DNA of 64,000 bases, from the NCBI RefSeq assembly GCF_904849725.1, contig NC_058522.1, forward strand, positions 438,307,529-438,371,528, in the 5' to 3' direction. This document shows, in pieces, positions 10,979 to 22,423 of this stretch. A program made the position numbers and the translations under genes. How positions within the stretch are numbered: the stretch's first letter is position 1; each line of letters begins with the position of its first letter. The stretch is from Hordeum vulgare subsp. vulgare. Taxonomy: Eukaryota > Streptophyta > Magnoliopsida > Poales > Poaceae. A model generated the notes under the pieces. It was not told the origin of the DNA. It worked only from the letters and a program-made list of their open reading frames with translations, and did not search any database.

Positions 10979-12308
10979 TGAAAGTGTGTTATATCGACTA
11001 GAGGGGGTGAATAGGAGATTTTTAGAATTTCATCACTGAGGAAATTCCTTTTGAGGAAATTCCTCACTGATGACTAACTTACAGCGGAAACAGTAAAGGA
11101 TCAGAAGTGCAAAGTTTCACAACAGTAGTTTTTCAGAGTGAAGAATGTGAAAACAGATTGCACAGTGAGCAGGCACGCAGAATACAGACCATCATAACTA
11201 ATGTGAAGAATTTGGGGTTGAGGAAATTCGGAGAAAGTCTTCAGCAAATTCTTCAGACAGTCACAGTGAAAGTCATCAACACATAATACGGGAAAGTAAA
11301 GAGTTGAGGAATTAGAACCCGTTTCTCAGTGAAGACAGTCGTTGATGACCCAGTTCCAACTGTTGTGACAGTCGTACATCTGGTTTGGAGTGGCTTGGTA
11401 TTGAAACAAAAGGACACACAGTCCCTACCGTATTCTCCTTGAGCTAAGGACACACAGTCCTCGCCCAACACTCGTGGTAAGTGTTCAGGGCAAACTTCCA
11501 AACCCTCACAAACTTGGTCACCCGGCGATCCACAATTGACTGCTGGAAAGCTCTAGACCATGACGCCTAACCGTCTGGAGGATGCACAGTCCTCGAAGGT
11601 AAAAGGCTTCAGTCCCACACAGGAACAACTTCTTCAGTGATGCTCAATCACTAGGTTTGGTTTGTGGTTTCGGTGGGTGGTGTATTTCCTCACTGATGAT
11701 TTACTCTCGAAGGCTCTGAGGAATTTGGGTTGCTCTTATGACAAGTGTCAGTTTCTAACGGAGCAGCCAACCAGCTAGTGGTTGTGGGGGTGGCTATTTA
11801 TAGCCTGGGAGCATCCCGACATGATTTGACACTAATGCCCTTAAATAATATGACCGTTGGAGTGGATAAGACCAGTGACTTGGCGTGGCTATCAAAACGG
11901 TCGGAACCCTCAACTGTGAGAGTCCTCATGTCACTCATATTCCTCACTTGAGGCTTTTGGTAGGATTAGGCTTGGGTTGAGCATCATGAGGAAATTCATT
12001 CCATAGTGTAACTTTGACCCCGTTTAACAGTACGGTGTTCCTATTACTCAAATGCGAAGAAAATAAAACATAAAGTGTAAATCTTCATGCTTCAAATTCT
12101 TCAGAGTGATTTTCTTCAGGAACCACCGGACTTCTCAATATCAGTATCTTCATGAGGAATATCAATTTCATCGCAGATTCCTCGCGATTCATTTCTTCAG
12201 CTTCAGACCAATTTCTTCAACTGAAGACATATATTTTATGGGTCGATATTATTCAAATATCTCAAACTCCTCAATGATTTATAGATCCTGTGTACACTCA
12301 CAAACACA
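10979..12308 (-). repeat. 5' LTR of the Sirevirus
   Basis: Bounded by TG at 10979 and CA at 12307-12308. The U3-side TATA box reads TATAAATAG on the minus strand (11802-11794). The transcript-side end has the run CTATTCACCCCCTCTAG before CGATATAACAC, as in related Triticeae Sireviruses. No protein is encoded. TGAGGA and TGAAGA words are very dense, and one CACCGGACT core is at about 12125. The LTR meets unrelated gypsy 3' sequence at 12309, with TTAGA as the expected target copy. Confidence 0.82.
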
Positions 12309-12327
12309 TTAGAGTAGTAAAATTCCT

Positions 12328-12618
12328 ATGCTTGTAGATCATGAAAAGAAAGCCTTAGGTGCTAGTTATATTGTTGAATTCATTCATGATGCTACTGAAA
12401 ATTACTATGAGAGAGGATCATATGCTTCTACTTATTGCAATAGTATCAAGCTTCCTCTCCATATGTTGAAATGTTTGAAGCTATGCTTGTTTTGCCTTCC
12501 TATGCTAGTTGATTCTTGCTCCAATAAATTGTTTGATCACAAAATCCCTATGCATAGGAAGTGGGTTAGACTTAAATGTGCTAGCCATTTTCTCCATGAT
12601 GCTCTCGTTGTGTTTTAA
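12328..12618 (+). pseudogene. degenerate ORF in the 3' region of element A
   Basis: A 96-codon frame with ASYIVEFIHDATENYYERGSY, then a Cys/Leu-rich stretch, ending just before the GGCAACCCAA segment. Frames of this kind recur at the same place in several non-coding gypsy 3' regions of Triticeae. It probably derives from an old coding region upstream of the 3' UTR. Its true N-terminus would lie beyond the Sirevirus insertion. Function unknown. Confidence 0.35.
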
Positions 12619-12619
12619 T

Positions 12620-15318
12620 CCTTACCTTTTATGTGAGCATCATTGAAACCAATGCCTAGCTAAGGGCGTTAAACGATAGCGCTTGTTGGGAGGCAACCCA
12701 ATGAATAAATTTTTATTTGCTTTTTGCTTCCTATTTTGTTTTCTCCACACCATCATAATTCTGTTATGATTGTGTCTTTTGTGTTTCCTTTTGTGTTTGT
12801 GCCAAGCAAAACCGTTATGATTAGTGTTGGTGATGATTGTTTGATCATGCTAGAAAAAGACAGAAACTTTCTGCTCACGAAAAGCATTTTCATTTTTATT
12901 CTGTAAGAGCTTTTGAGTTGATTCTTTTTGCTATTGATTTATATGCAATTTATTCAGACTGTCGTAAGTTTTCAGATTTTGTGAAATAGCAGAAGTATAC
13001 GAAGTATAAAGATTGCTACAGACTGGTCTGTTGTTAACAGATTCTGTTTTTGTTGAGTTGGTTGCTTATTTGATGAAACTATGGATAGTATCGAAGGGTA
13101 CTAGCCATGGAAAAGTGAAAATACAGCAACCCAACACCAATATAAGTAGAATTTAAGTTTGCTACAGTACCTAAGGAAGTGGTGGTTTGCTTTCTTATAC
13201 TAATGTTATCACGAGTTTCTGTTTAAGTTTCGTGTTGTGAAGTTTTCAAGTTTTGGGTGAAGTTCTTATGGACAAAGAGATAAAGAGTGGCAAGAGCTCA
13301 AGCTTGGGGATTCCCAAGGCACCCCAAGTTGATTCAAGGATGTCGTAAAATCCTAAGCTTGGGGATGCTCCAGGAAGGCATCCCCTCTTTCGTCTTCGAT
13401 CCATCGGTAACATTACTTGGGGCTATATTTTTATTCACCACATGTTATGTATTTTGCTTGGAGCGTCTTGTATCGTAGGAGTCTTTTATTTTTTTTGTTG
13501 TGTCACAATCATCCTTGCTGAACACCTAGAGAGAGAGACATGCAATCACCATGATTTTGTCGAGCTTCACTTATATCCTTTGGTTAGACAATTCATCTCA
13601 CATGTGCTTCACTTATATCTTTTGAACTAGTTGCTTTTGCTCTATGTGCTTCACTTATATATTTTAGAGCACAGCGGTGCGTGGCTTGGTAGTTGATCTA
13701 TGCTTTGATAGTAGTCTCAAAAGGGGTAGTTATCCAAAGGGATATGAAAACTTCCACCTTCATGTGCATTGAATAGTTAGAGAAGTTTGATTCATCTCAA
13801 TTAGTTTTGAGTTGTGGTTGTGGTAATATTGAAGTTATATTAGTATGGTGTTGTGGATCTAGAAATACTTGTGTTGAAGTTAGTGATTCCCGTAGCATGC
13901 ATGTATGGTGAACAGCTATGTGATGAAGTCTGAGCATGATTAGTCTATTGATTGTCATCCTTTGTGTGGCCGTCGGGATCGCGCGATGGTTTATACCTAC
14001 CAACCCTTCCCCTAGTAGTATGCGTTGAATGCTTTGTTTCGATTACTACTTAAACTTTTGCAACAAGTATATGAGTTCTTCAAGACTAATGTTGAGTCCA
14101 TGGTTTAGATGCACTTTCACCTTCCACCATCACTATCTTCTTTAGTGTCGTGCAACTTTCGCCGGTGCACAAAACCACCCATATAGCCTCCCTCAAAACA
14201 GCCACCATACCTACCTATTATGGCTTTATCAAAGCTATTCCGAGATATATTGCCATACGACTACCACCATGACATGTGCCACCACTTCTAAATTGCCATT
14301 GCATGATCATAAGATAGCTAGCGTGATGTTCCCATAGATGTCTATGCCATGCTAGATCATTGTCACGGTACACTACCGAAGGCATTTCATATAGAGTCAT
14401 CATTGTTCTAAGTTTGGAGTTGTAAGTGTGATGATCATCTTTGATGGAGAATTGTCCCATGTGAGGAAATAAAAGAGGCCAAAGATGCCCACCAAAAAAC
14501 AAAAAAAAGAGGCCAAAGAGCCCACACACAAAAAAAAATGAGAGAAAAAGAGAGAAGGGACAATGCTTCCACCCTTCCACACTTGTGCTTATTAAGCACC
14601 ATGATTTTCATGATTGAGAGTCTCTCGTTTTGTCACCACCATATAGCTAGTGGGAAATTTTCATTATATAACTTGGTTTGTATATTCCAATGATAGGCTT
14701 CCTCAAAATTGCCTTAGGTCTTCGTGAGCAAGCAAGTTGGATGCACACCCACTAGTTTTCTTTAAGAGCTTTCACATACTCTTAGCTCTAGTGCATCATT
14801 TGTATGGCAATCCCTACTCATTCACGTTGATATCTATTGATGAGCATCTCCATAGCTCATTGATATGCCTACTCAATGTGACCATCTTCTCCTTGTTTGC
14901 CTTGCAACCTCCACCGCACTCCACACCACTTATAGTGCTAAAACCATGGCTCACGCTCATGTATTGCGTGAGAGTCGAAAAAGTTTGAGAAAGTAAAGGT
15001 GTGAAAACAATTACTTGGCCAATACCGGGGTTGTGCATGATTTAAATTTGTTGTGCAAGGATGATAGAGCATAGCCAGACTATATGATTTTGTAGGGATA
15101 ACTTTCTTTTGGCCTTGTTATTTTGAAAGTTCATGATTACCTTGCTAGTTTGCTTGAAGTATTATTGTCTCCACATCAATAGCAAACTATTGTTTTGAAT
15201 CTAACGAATCTGAACATTCATGTCACATAAGAGGAGTTACAAAGGACATCTATGCTAGGTAGCATGAAAGCATCAAAAATTCATTTTTTATCACTTCCCT
15301 ACTCGAGGACGAGCAGGA
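12620..15318 (+). other. long 3' non-coding region of element A
   Basis: About 2.7 kb with no credible gene on either strand. It contains A-rich tracts near 14490-14540 and two internal copies of the polypurine-like AAGCTTGGGGAT motif (13302 and 13352 regions) in addition to the functional-position copy near 15322. Confidence 0.6.
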
Positions 15319-15319
15319 G

Positions 15320-15336
15320 TTAAGCTTGGGGATGCT
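15320..15336 (+). other. polypurine tract of element A
   Basis: The sequence TTAAGCTTGGGGATGCT lies immediately before the LTR start TGATACGTCT. It is the expected plus-strand priming site for reverse transcription. Confidence 0.7.
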
Positions 15337-17032
15337 TGATACGTCTCCAACGTATCTATAATTTTTGATGGTTTCATGCTGTTATCTTGTCAAACTTTGG
15401 ATGTTTTATATGCCTTTTATATATTTTTGGGACTAACATATTAATTCAGTGCCAAGTGCCAGTTCTTGTTCTTTCCTTGTTTTTTACCCTTTTTCAAGCG
15501 GAGTCCAAACGGAATAATTCTTTCACGATGATTTTTTATGGAAAATATCAAAAATACCGGAAGAAAAAGATACCGGAGAGGGGTCCCGAGGAAGCCACAA
15601 GCCCGGCACGCCCTCCCCCCCAGACCGCACCAACCAAGCTTGTGGGCCCCTCAGGGGCCCACTTGACGCAACTCCACCGCCATCTGGTCCTATAAATCCA
15701 GAAACCTCCAGAAACAAACCAAGATCGGGAGTTTTGCCGCCGCAAGCCTCTATAGCCACCAAAAACCAATCTGGAGCCCGTTCCGGCACCCTGTCGGAGG
15801 GGGAATCCATCTCCAGTGGCCATCTTCATCATCCCAGCGATCTCCATGACGAGGAGGGAGTAGTTCACCCTCGGGGCTGATGGTATGTACCAGTAGCTAT
15901 GTGTTTGATCTCTCTCTCTCGTGTTCTTGAGATGTCTTTATCTCGATGTACCGCGGGATTTGCTACTATAGTTGGATCTTATGATGTTCTTCTCCCTCTC
16001 CCTTCTTGTAATCAATTGAGTTTCCCCTTTGAAGTTATGTTATCGGATTGAGTCTTGGAGAACACTTGATGTATGTCTTGCACGTGTCTATCTGTGGTGA
16101 TCAACTTGCGGGTTTGTGACATTGGGAACTTATGCATATGGGTTGGCACATGTTTGGATATTCATGTGAGTACTTGATGTATGTTTTGGTGATCAACTTG
16201 CGGGTTCGTGACATTGGGAACCTATGCATAGGGGTTGGCACACGTTTTGACTCTCCGTTAGAAACTTTGGGGCACTCTTTGAAGTTCTATATGTTGGTTG
16301 AATAGATGATTCTGAGATTGTGTGATGCATATCGGGTAATCATACCCACGGATACTTTAGGTGACAATGGAGTATCTAGGTGACATTAGGGTCTTGGTTG
16401 ATATGTATCTTAAGGTGTTATTCTAGTACGAACTCTATGATGGATTGAACGGAAAGAATAGCTTCGTGTTATTTTACTACGAACTCTTGAATAGATCGAT
16501 CAGAAAGAATAACTTTGTGGTGGTTTCGTACCCGACAATAATCTCTTCGTTTGTTCTCCGCTATTAGTGACTTTGGAGTGACTCTTTGTTGCATGTTGAG
16601 GGCTAGTTATATGATCCAATTATGTTATCATTGTTGAGAGAACTTCACTAGTGAAAGTATGAACCCTAGGCCTTGTTTCCACGCATTGCAATACCGTTCG
16701 TGCTCACTTTTGTTACTAGTTACCTTGCTGTTTTTGTAATTTCAGATTACAAAAACTTATATCTACCATCCATATTGCACTTGTTTCACCATCTCTTCGC
16801 CGAACTAGTGCACCTATACAATTTACCATTGTATTGGGTGTGTTGGGGACACAAGAGACTCTTTGTTATTTGGTTGCAGGGTTGCTTGAGAGAGACCATC
16901 ATCATCCTACGCCTCCCACAGATTGATAAACCTTAGGTCACCCACTTGAGGGGAAATTGCTACTGTCCTACAAACCTCTGCACTTGGAGGCCCAACAATG
17001 TCTACAAGGAGAAGGTTGCGTAGTAGATATCA
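15337..17032 (+). repeat. 3' LTR of gypsy element A
   Basis: Starts TGATACGTCTCC and ends TAGATATCA (CA at 17031-17032), about 1.7 kb. A TATA box (TATAAAT, 15691-15697) lies about 50 bases downstream of a GC-rich inverted-repeat region (CCACAAGC at 15595 with GCTTGTGG at 15638, and the palindrome GGGCCCCTCAGGGGCCC at 15644-15660). An internal 60-bp segment is duplicated at 16096 and 16188. No gene seen. Confidence 0.82.
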
Positions 17033-17786
17033 TATATCCAATAGCAGCACGGTGCTTCCTCGGAGTTTTTAGTAACTTCTTTTCTTCATGCTGTGAGAGG
17101 CTAGCACTAATTATGACAGGATATATCTCTTTTCCATCAAGATAAGCATACTTAAGAGTATCTGGCAACTGTTTAAGCTCGAACACAGGATCACCCTTTG
17201 TTGGGGGTGGATCCCCAAGTAGTTCAACAGGCAAGTTATTCTTAAGGATAGGATATTGTTCTAAGACAACTCTATCTATCTCATCCCTTTCATCCATATG
17301 CATATCATTTTCATGCTCAAGAAAGTATTGCTCTAAGGGATCAGTAGGAGGCACAGCAATAGAAGCTAAGTCAATAGTTTCATCCTTACTAGGAAAAACT
17401 TTTTCATGAGGTTGTCTACCAAACTTGGAGAAATTGAACTCGTGTGACACACCTTCAAAGCCAACAGTGACAGTTTGCTTCTCACAGTCAATATGAGCAT
17501 TGACGGTATTGAGGAAGGGTCTACCAAATATGATGGTACAAAAGCTATCTTGTGCGGTTGCAAGAACGAGGAAATCAGCAGGATACTTCGTTTTACCACA
17601 CAAGATTTCAACATCCCTAACAATTCCCACACGGCAGATAGTGTATCTATTGGCAAGCTGAATAGTGACACCAATAGGCTCTATCTCAATAGGTGCAATC
17701 TCGTCTTTAATTTCATCATATAAGGATTGAGGTATTGCACTAACACTAGCACCCACGTCACATAAACCATGATAGCAATGATCTCC
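17033..17786 (-). pseudogene. gypsy B aspartic protease region, truncated before RT
   Basis: The retropepsin core CDVGASVSAIPQSLYDEI is near 17760, with the active-site Asp in DVGA (most families have DTGA or DSGA). It continues through a well-kept linker (VTIQLANRYTICRVG, FGRPFLNTVNAHIDC) towards the RT. It is cut at 17032 by the 3' end of element A LTR just after HRAAIGY, so RT, RNase H and integrase are separated from it. About 240 codons are open without a stop, so the loss is by insertion rather than decay. The function would be cleavage of the element polyprotein. Confidence 0.82.
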
Positions 17787-18238
17787 TACCTTAACAGAAA
17801 CAACAGGCGTGCCAACAATATGGCTATGTTTGTCTCTAGCGTGAGGTTTAGCAATTCTAGCAGCATCTTCACAGAAGTGAATATTATGTCCCTCAACATC
17901 GTCGGACAGGAGATCTTTGATAATAGCAATGCTAGGTTCAACTCTAATTTGCTAGGGGGTGTAGGTGTTCTAATGTAGCCTCTACGTATCATAGTTGAAG
18001 CTTTAGAATGATCCTTTATCCTAACAGGGAAAGGTGGTTTCTCAATGTAAGCACTGGAAACAATAGGATCATTATAGGCAATGACTTTCTCTTCAACTCG
18101 ATTGGGTTTAACTACATTGACTTCTAAAGGAGGAGAATATTTAAACCACTTCTCTTTAGGGAGATCAATATGAGCAGCAAATGATTCACACAATGAAGCT
18201 ACTATCTCAGAGTCAAGTCCATACTTAACGCTAAAGTC
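17787..18238 (-). pseudogene. gypsy B gag C-terminal region
   Basis: The frame opens with CESFAAHIDLPKEKWFKYSPP and continues SSAYIEKPPFPVRIKDHSKAS, a linker typical of Triticeae gypsy elements between Gag and protease. It is separated from the N-terminal gag by a stop at 18239-18241, and a frameshift near 17950 puts the end out of register with the protease. No CCHC zinc knuckle is seen here. Confidence 0.7.
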
Positions 18239-18979
18239 TCAAAAAGTATTTGTTTCAACAAAGGATTTAACGCAATCAAACGTGAATTCCATACGTGACT
18301 CCTTACCTTCTTCAAGCTCCCAATCTTCAGAGTTGCGTTTAATTCTCTCCAATAAATTCCATCTGAAGTCAATATCTCTCTTCATAAAAGAACCGGTACA
18401 AGAAGTGTCAAGCATGGTGCAATCATCATGAGAAAGCCGGGCATAGAAGTTCTGAATGATAATTTCTCTCGAGAGCTCATGATTGGGGCATGAATATAAC
18501 ATTGATTTAAGCCTCCACCAAGCTTGAGCGATGCTTTCTCTGTCACGAGGCCAAAAATTATAAATATAATTCCGATCACGATGTACTAAATGCATAGGAT
18601 AAAACTTTTGATGAAATTCCAATTTCAACCGATTGTAGTTCCATGATCCAGTATCATCACATAGCCTATACCATGTCATCGCCTTATACTTCAAAGATAA
18701 AGGAAAGACCTTCTTCTTGACCTCATCCTCGGGCAAACCTACATGCTTAAATAAACCATAAACTTCATCTACATAGATTAGATGCAAGTCTGGATGTGAT
18801 GTTCCATCTCCTGTAAAAGGATTAGCCAGCAGTTTCTCAAGCATACCCAAAGGAAATTCAAAGAAAATATTTTCAATAGGTGCAGCAGGTTGAGGAGAAA
18901 CTCTTTGTGCTTCCGTTCGAGGTGAAGATACCCCGAACAAGCCCCTCAAAGGATTAGTTTCCATAGTGACAAGTGACAA
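18239..18979 (-). pseudogene. gypsy B gag, Retrotrans_gag core
   Basis: A 246-codon frame starting METNPLRGLF (an upstream in-frame Met gives MSLVTMET). The capsid-like core contains VYGLFKHVGLPEDEVKKKVFPLSL, MTWYRLCDD, KLEFHQKFYP and ESIAQAWWRLKSMLYSCPNH, the order expected for plant gypsy Gag. It ends VETNTF followed by a stop, and downstream sequence resumes the Gag tail. The first 60 residues are Pro-rich. The start is about 60 bases downstream of the primer binding site. Confidence 0.8.
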
Positions 18980-19040
18980 TAAATTTCAGCACACTATATG
19001 AATGTTTCCTTACCAAGTTCCACTTACCAAAGGCGCTTCA

Positions 19041-19059
19041 CTCGCCGGCAACAGCGCCA
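19041..19059 (-). other. primer binding site of gypsy B
   Basis: On the minus strand TGGCGCTGTTGCCGGCGAG follows the LTR end by a short AAGACTCTTTTC spacer. It is a one-to-two base variant of the TGGCGCCGTTGCCGGGGAG seen in many Triticeae gypsy elements. Confidence 0.75.
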
Positions 19060-19070
19060 GAAAAGAGTCT

Positions 19071-20591
19071 TGATGACTCACAAGTACGGGGGATCTATCG
19101 TAGTCCTTTCGATAAGTAAGAGTGTCGAACCCAACGACGAGCAAAAGGATCTGACAAGTGGTTTTCAGCAAGGTAATATCTGCAAGCACTGAAATTGTCG
19201 ATAACAAGTAGTTGTGTGACAAGATGATTCGTAGCAAGTAGCAAGTAAAAAAAGTAGCAACGGTGCAGCAAAGTGGCCCAATCCCTTTTGTAGCAAGGGA
19301 CAAGCCTGGACAAAGTCTTATAGGAGGAAAAACGCTCCCGAGGACACACGGCAATTTCTGTCATGCTAGTTTTCATCATGTTCATATGATTCGCGTTCGT
19401 TACTTTGATAGTTTGATATGTGGGTGGACCGGCGCTTGGGCACTGCCCGTACTTGGACAAGCATCCCACTTATGATTAACCCCTCTCGCAAGCATCTGCA
19501 ACACGAAAGAAGAATTAAGACAAAGTCTAACCATAGCATTAAACTAGTGGATCCAAATCAGCCCCTTACGAAGCAACGCATAAACTAGGGTTTAAGCTTC
19601 TGTCACTCTAGCAACCCATTATCTACTTACTACTTCCAAATGCCTTCCTCTAGTCCTAAATAATGTTGAAGTGTTATGTATTCGATGTTCACATAACACC
19701 ACTAGAGGAAAACAACATACAACACATCAAAATATCGAACGAATACCAAATTCACATGACTACTATTAGCATGACTTATCCCATGTCCTCAGGAACAAAA
19801 GTAACTACTCACAAAGCATAATAATATTCATGACCAGAGAGGTATTGAGTAGCATCAAGGATCTGAACATAAACTCTTCCAGCAAGTAATCCAACTAGCA
19901 TCAACTACAAAGAGTAATTAACACTACTAGCAACCTTACAAGTACCAATCGGAGTCGCGAGACGGAGATTGGTTACAAGAGATGAACTAGAGTTTGGAGA
20001 TGAGATGGTGCTGATGAAGATGTTGATGGTGATGAGTCCCCTCCGATGAGAGGAGTGTTGGTGATGACGATGGCGACTATTTCCCCCTCCGGGAGGGAAG
20101 TTTCCCTGGCAGGATCGCCCTGTCGGAGCTCTAGATTGGTTCTGCTCAAGTTCCGCCTCGTGGCAGCGGCGAATCCTCCGAAAAGCCTCCTCTTGATTTT
20201 TTTTCCGGACGAAACCCTTATTATAGCAAAAGGGGGGAGCTAGAGCACCAGTTGGGTGCGCACAAGCCCCATAGGCGCTGTCAGGGGGTGGTCGTGACTA
20301 GCAGGCTTGTGGCCACCTGCTCGCTCCCCTCTAGCACTTCTTCGGCCCAGTATTTTTATAAATACCAAAAAAAATCCTCGTTGATTTTTACAGCGTTCGG
20401 AGTTGCGCAGAATAGGTATCTCAAACTTGCTCCATTTTCAGGCCAGAATTCCAGCTGTCGGCATTCTCCCTCTTCATGTAAACCTTGCAAAATAAGAGAG
20501 AAAAGGCATAAGTATTGTACCGTGAAGTGAAATAACAGCCCAAGAAGCGATAAATAACAACATGAATGCATGATGCAAAATGGACGTATTA
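19071..20591 (-). repeat. 5' LTR of gypsy B
   Basis: About 1.52 kb. The minus strand opens TAATACGTCCATTTTGCATC (a TG-to-TA change at the terminus) and ends GACTCACAAGTACG-side CATCA at 19071. A minus-strand TATAATAAG lies near 20217-20226. Upstream of it are CACAAGCC (20261-20268) and GGCTTGTG (20304-20311), an inverted pair also seen in other LTRs here. No reading frame of interest. Confidence 0.78.
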
Positions 20592-21343
20592 GCTGGCACC
20601 TCTTCGATCCAGTAGCCGGCCGACTGGACCAATGGCGTCATGAGTTGCGGCTTGATGCCGGCTAGGATCAAGTCGTTTGCTCTTTTCTCCTGGTCCTTCG
20701 ACTACAGGTGGGCCACTGAAGCGAGGTCGAGCCGGATGCCTTCCTTTGAGTAGAAAAGTGCCATCGCACCTTTGGCAAAGTTGGTGCCGTTGTCGGTGAT
20801 GATGATGCGGGGAACGCCGTAGTGGATGGTGATATCTTTGATGAACCGGGCGGAATTGGGGTCGTCCAGCTTCTTGATGGGTCTTGCCTCAATCCACTTC
20901 GTGAACTTGTCGACGGCTACAAGAAGGTGTGTCATGCCGCCTAGGGCGGTCTTGAACGGCCCCACCATGTCGAGCCCCCAGACGGCGAAAGGCCATGAGA
21001 GGAGGATAGTCTTGAGGGTCGTAGCCGGGAGGTGGCTCTCTATGTTGAAGGCCTGGCAGCCCTCACACTTGTCGACGAGCTGCTTTGCTTCTTCCAGGGA
21101 TGTTGGCCAGTAGAACCCATGGTGAAAGGCCTTGGCCACCAGGGTTATCGAGGCACCGTGGTGTCCGCGCTCACCCTGGTGGATGTCTGTGAGGATCTCT
21201 TGCCCCTTCTCTAATTCGACGCAGTGCTGAAAGACGCCGGTTCCGCTGCGGCAAACCAGCTCGCGGTTGACGATGGTGAAAGCGGTGGATCGGCGTTGGA
21301 TCTGTCGGGCTTCGACTTCGTCTGTTGGAAGCACGCCACCCAC
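20592..21343 (-). pseudogene. gypsy C integrase, frameshifted and truncated
   Basis: The zinc-binding region keeps HHCC (GHHGASI, then CEGCQAF). The core has WGLDMVGPF and IITDNGTNF for the first two catalytic Asp residues. Just after LASVAH the register is lost near 20702. Another frame resumes ILAGIKPQLMTPLVQSAGYW up to 20592, where the LTR of element B begins. The stretch that should hold the catalytic Glu lies across the frameshift. Confidence 0.8.
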
Positions 21344-21390
21344 GAGGTAAGCGAGGATGGGATGGGCCCAAGTTGGGGCTCAAACGGGAG

Positions 21391-22336
21391 CTAGAGCTGG
21401 CTCGAGCTGAGGAACCGGGGGAGCCAGTGCCCAGGGTCTCCAATCGGAGTCCCCGAGGCAGAACCGTCAGACCCCGAGACCATGGCGGAAGCGGACGCGT
21501 CTTCTCTCGTCATGACGGCCAAGGATCCGGAGCAGGCCGCGGTGAGCCCATCAGGAGCCGGCACCGCGGACGAAGCCGGTGGAGCCCCGAGGTCCGAGCG
21601 AGACCGGACGGATCCGCGGGCACGAAGATGGACGCTCATTCTAGAGACGGCTTGATCGATGGCTTGTGCGGTTTCTCGAGGGAGATGCCAGCTGGGAGCG
21701 CCTGTCGGGTGGAGCTGATTTTTGCTAGCGCCTCCGCTGCCTCGTTTTCCACTCGAGGGGACATGATGGAACTCACAACCCTCGAAGGAGATGATGAGCT
21801 GTTGCACGAAGAAGCGGTAGATGTCCATGTTGGAGTCCCTGCCAGACACGTCCTGTACCATGAGGTCCAAGTCACCGAAGCAAATGATCCACCAGATGCC
21901 GAGTTCCCTAGCGAGTCGAAGGCCGTGGACGAGCGATTCTTACTTGGCCACGTTGTTGGAGGCGTTGAAGTGGATTTGCAGGGCAAACTTGTGCTGATCC
22001 CCTTCCGGGATGACAGAATGATGCCGGCTCCCAAGCCGGTTCTCATCTTGGATCCATCGAAGTGCATGCGCCAATGCGGGGAGTTCGGAGGTGGCGACAT
22101 GAACTCGGTCTTGTCCAGTCGACGACGAAGTCGTCCGCCACCTGGGACTTGATGGTCGTGCATGGTTCGTACTGGATGTCGTGGTCGACCATGGCGATGG
22201 TCCACTTGGCGATCAGGCCGGTTGTGTCCTGGTTGCCCATGATCTCTGAAAGTAGAGTCATGCTCACCATGGTGATGGTGTGCTCCTGGAAGTATTGCTT
22301 CAGCTTCTTGGCGGAAAAGTATATGTCGTTGCGCAT
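21391..22336 (-). pseudogene. gypsy C second RNase H-like domain and linker, multiply frameshifted
   Basis: Three overlapping frames together show IYFSAKKLKQYFQEHTITMV, then WRMHFDGSKMRTGLGAGIIL (the DG of an RNase H active site), then DSNMDIYRFFVQQL and FEGCEFHHVPS. This is the archaeal-type RNase H and its tail found in Tat elements. At least two frameshifts separate these segments, so no functional protein is possible. GC content is high. Confidence 0.72.
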
Positions 22337-22423
22337 CTTCTGATAGTGGGGGTAGTTCTACTTGGAGGCGGAGAGGACCTCGCTTACGTAGTAGACGGGG
22401 CGCTGGACCGGCAGCGCCTTGCC

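Larger units (their letters stand above)
1..12308 (-). mobile_element. Sirevirus (Ty1-copia) LTR retrotransposon, Maximus-like, left end outside window
   Basis: Read on the minus strand the order is 5' LTR (12308 to 10979), an initiator-Met tRNA binding site, gag, protease, integrase, RT and RNase H (copia order, integrase before RT), then a long extra frame continuing past base 1. The gag is large with a coiled-coil C-terminal part, and a third frame lies 3' of pol; both are typical of the Sirevirus lineage. The LTR contains CACCGGACT, a motif described in Sirevirus LTRs. The name Maximus is from memory of Triticeae elements and is less certain than the lineage. Several stops and frameshifts make this copy defective. 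The 3' LTR and left target duplication lie outside the window. Confidence 0.85.
12309..17032 (+). mobile_element. gypsy element A, 3' part with 3' LTR
   Basis: Only the 3' non-coding region and 3' LTR are visible; gag-pol lies beyond the Sirevirus inserted at 12308. The 3' region carries the GGCAACCCAATGAATAA type of segment common in Triticeae gypsy elements and ends in a polypurine tract. The LTR ends in CA at 17032. TATAT follows as the presumed 5-bp target copy, and the sequence then turns into element B protease. Subfamily not assigned with confidence. Confidence 0.8.
17033..20591 (-). mobile_element. gypsy element B, 5' part (5' LTR, gag, protease)
   Basis: On the minus strand: 5' LTR (20591 to 19071), primer binding site, gag (18979), protease (17756), then abrupt loss of pol at the LTR of element A (17032). 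At the join the protease frame switches from the normal HRAAIGY context into element A LTR sequence. B itself begins exactly where the integrase of element C is cut, so it is inserted in C. Fatima- or Sabrina-like by overall layout; name uncertain. Confidence 0.82.

Noticed and set aside
21325..22152. 275-codon plus-strand frame
   Set aside because: It is antisense to the second RNase H and integrase region of gypsy C, whose minus-strand motifs are clear.
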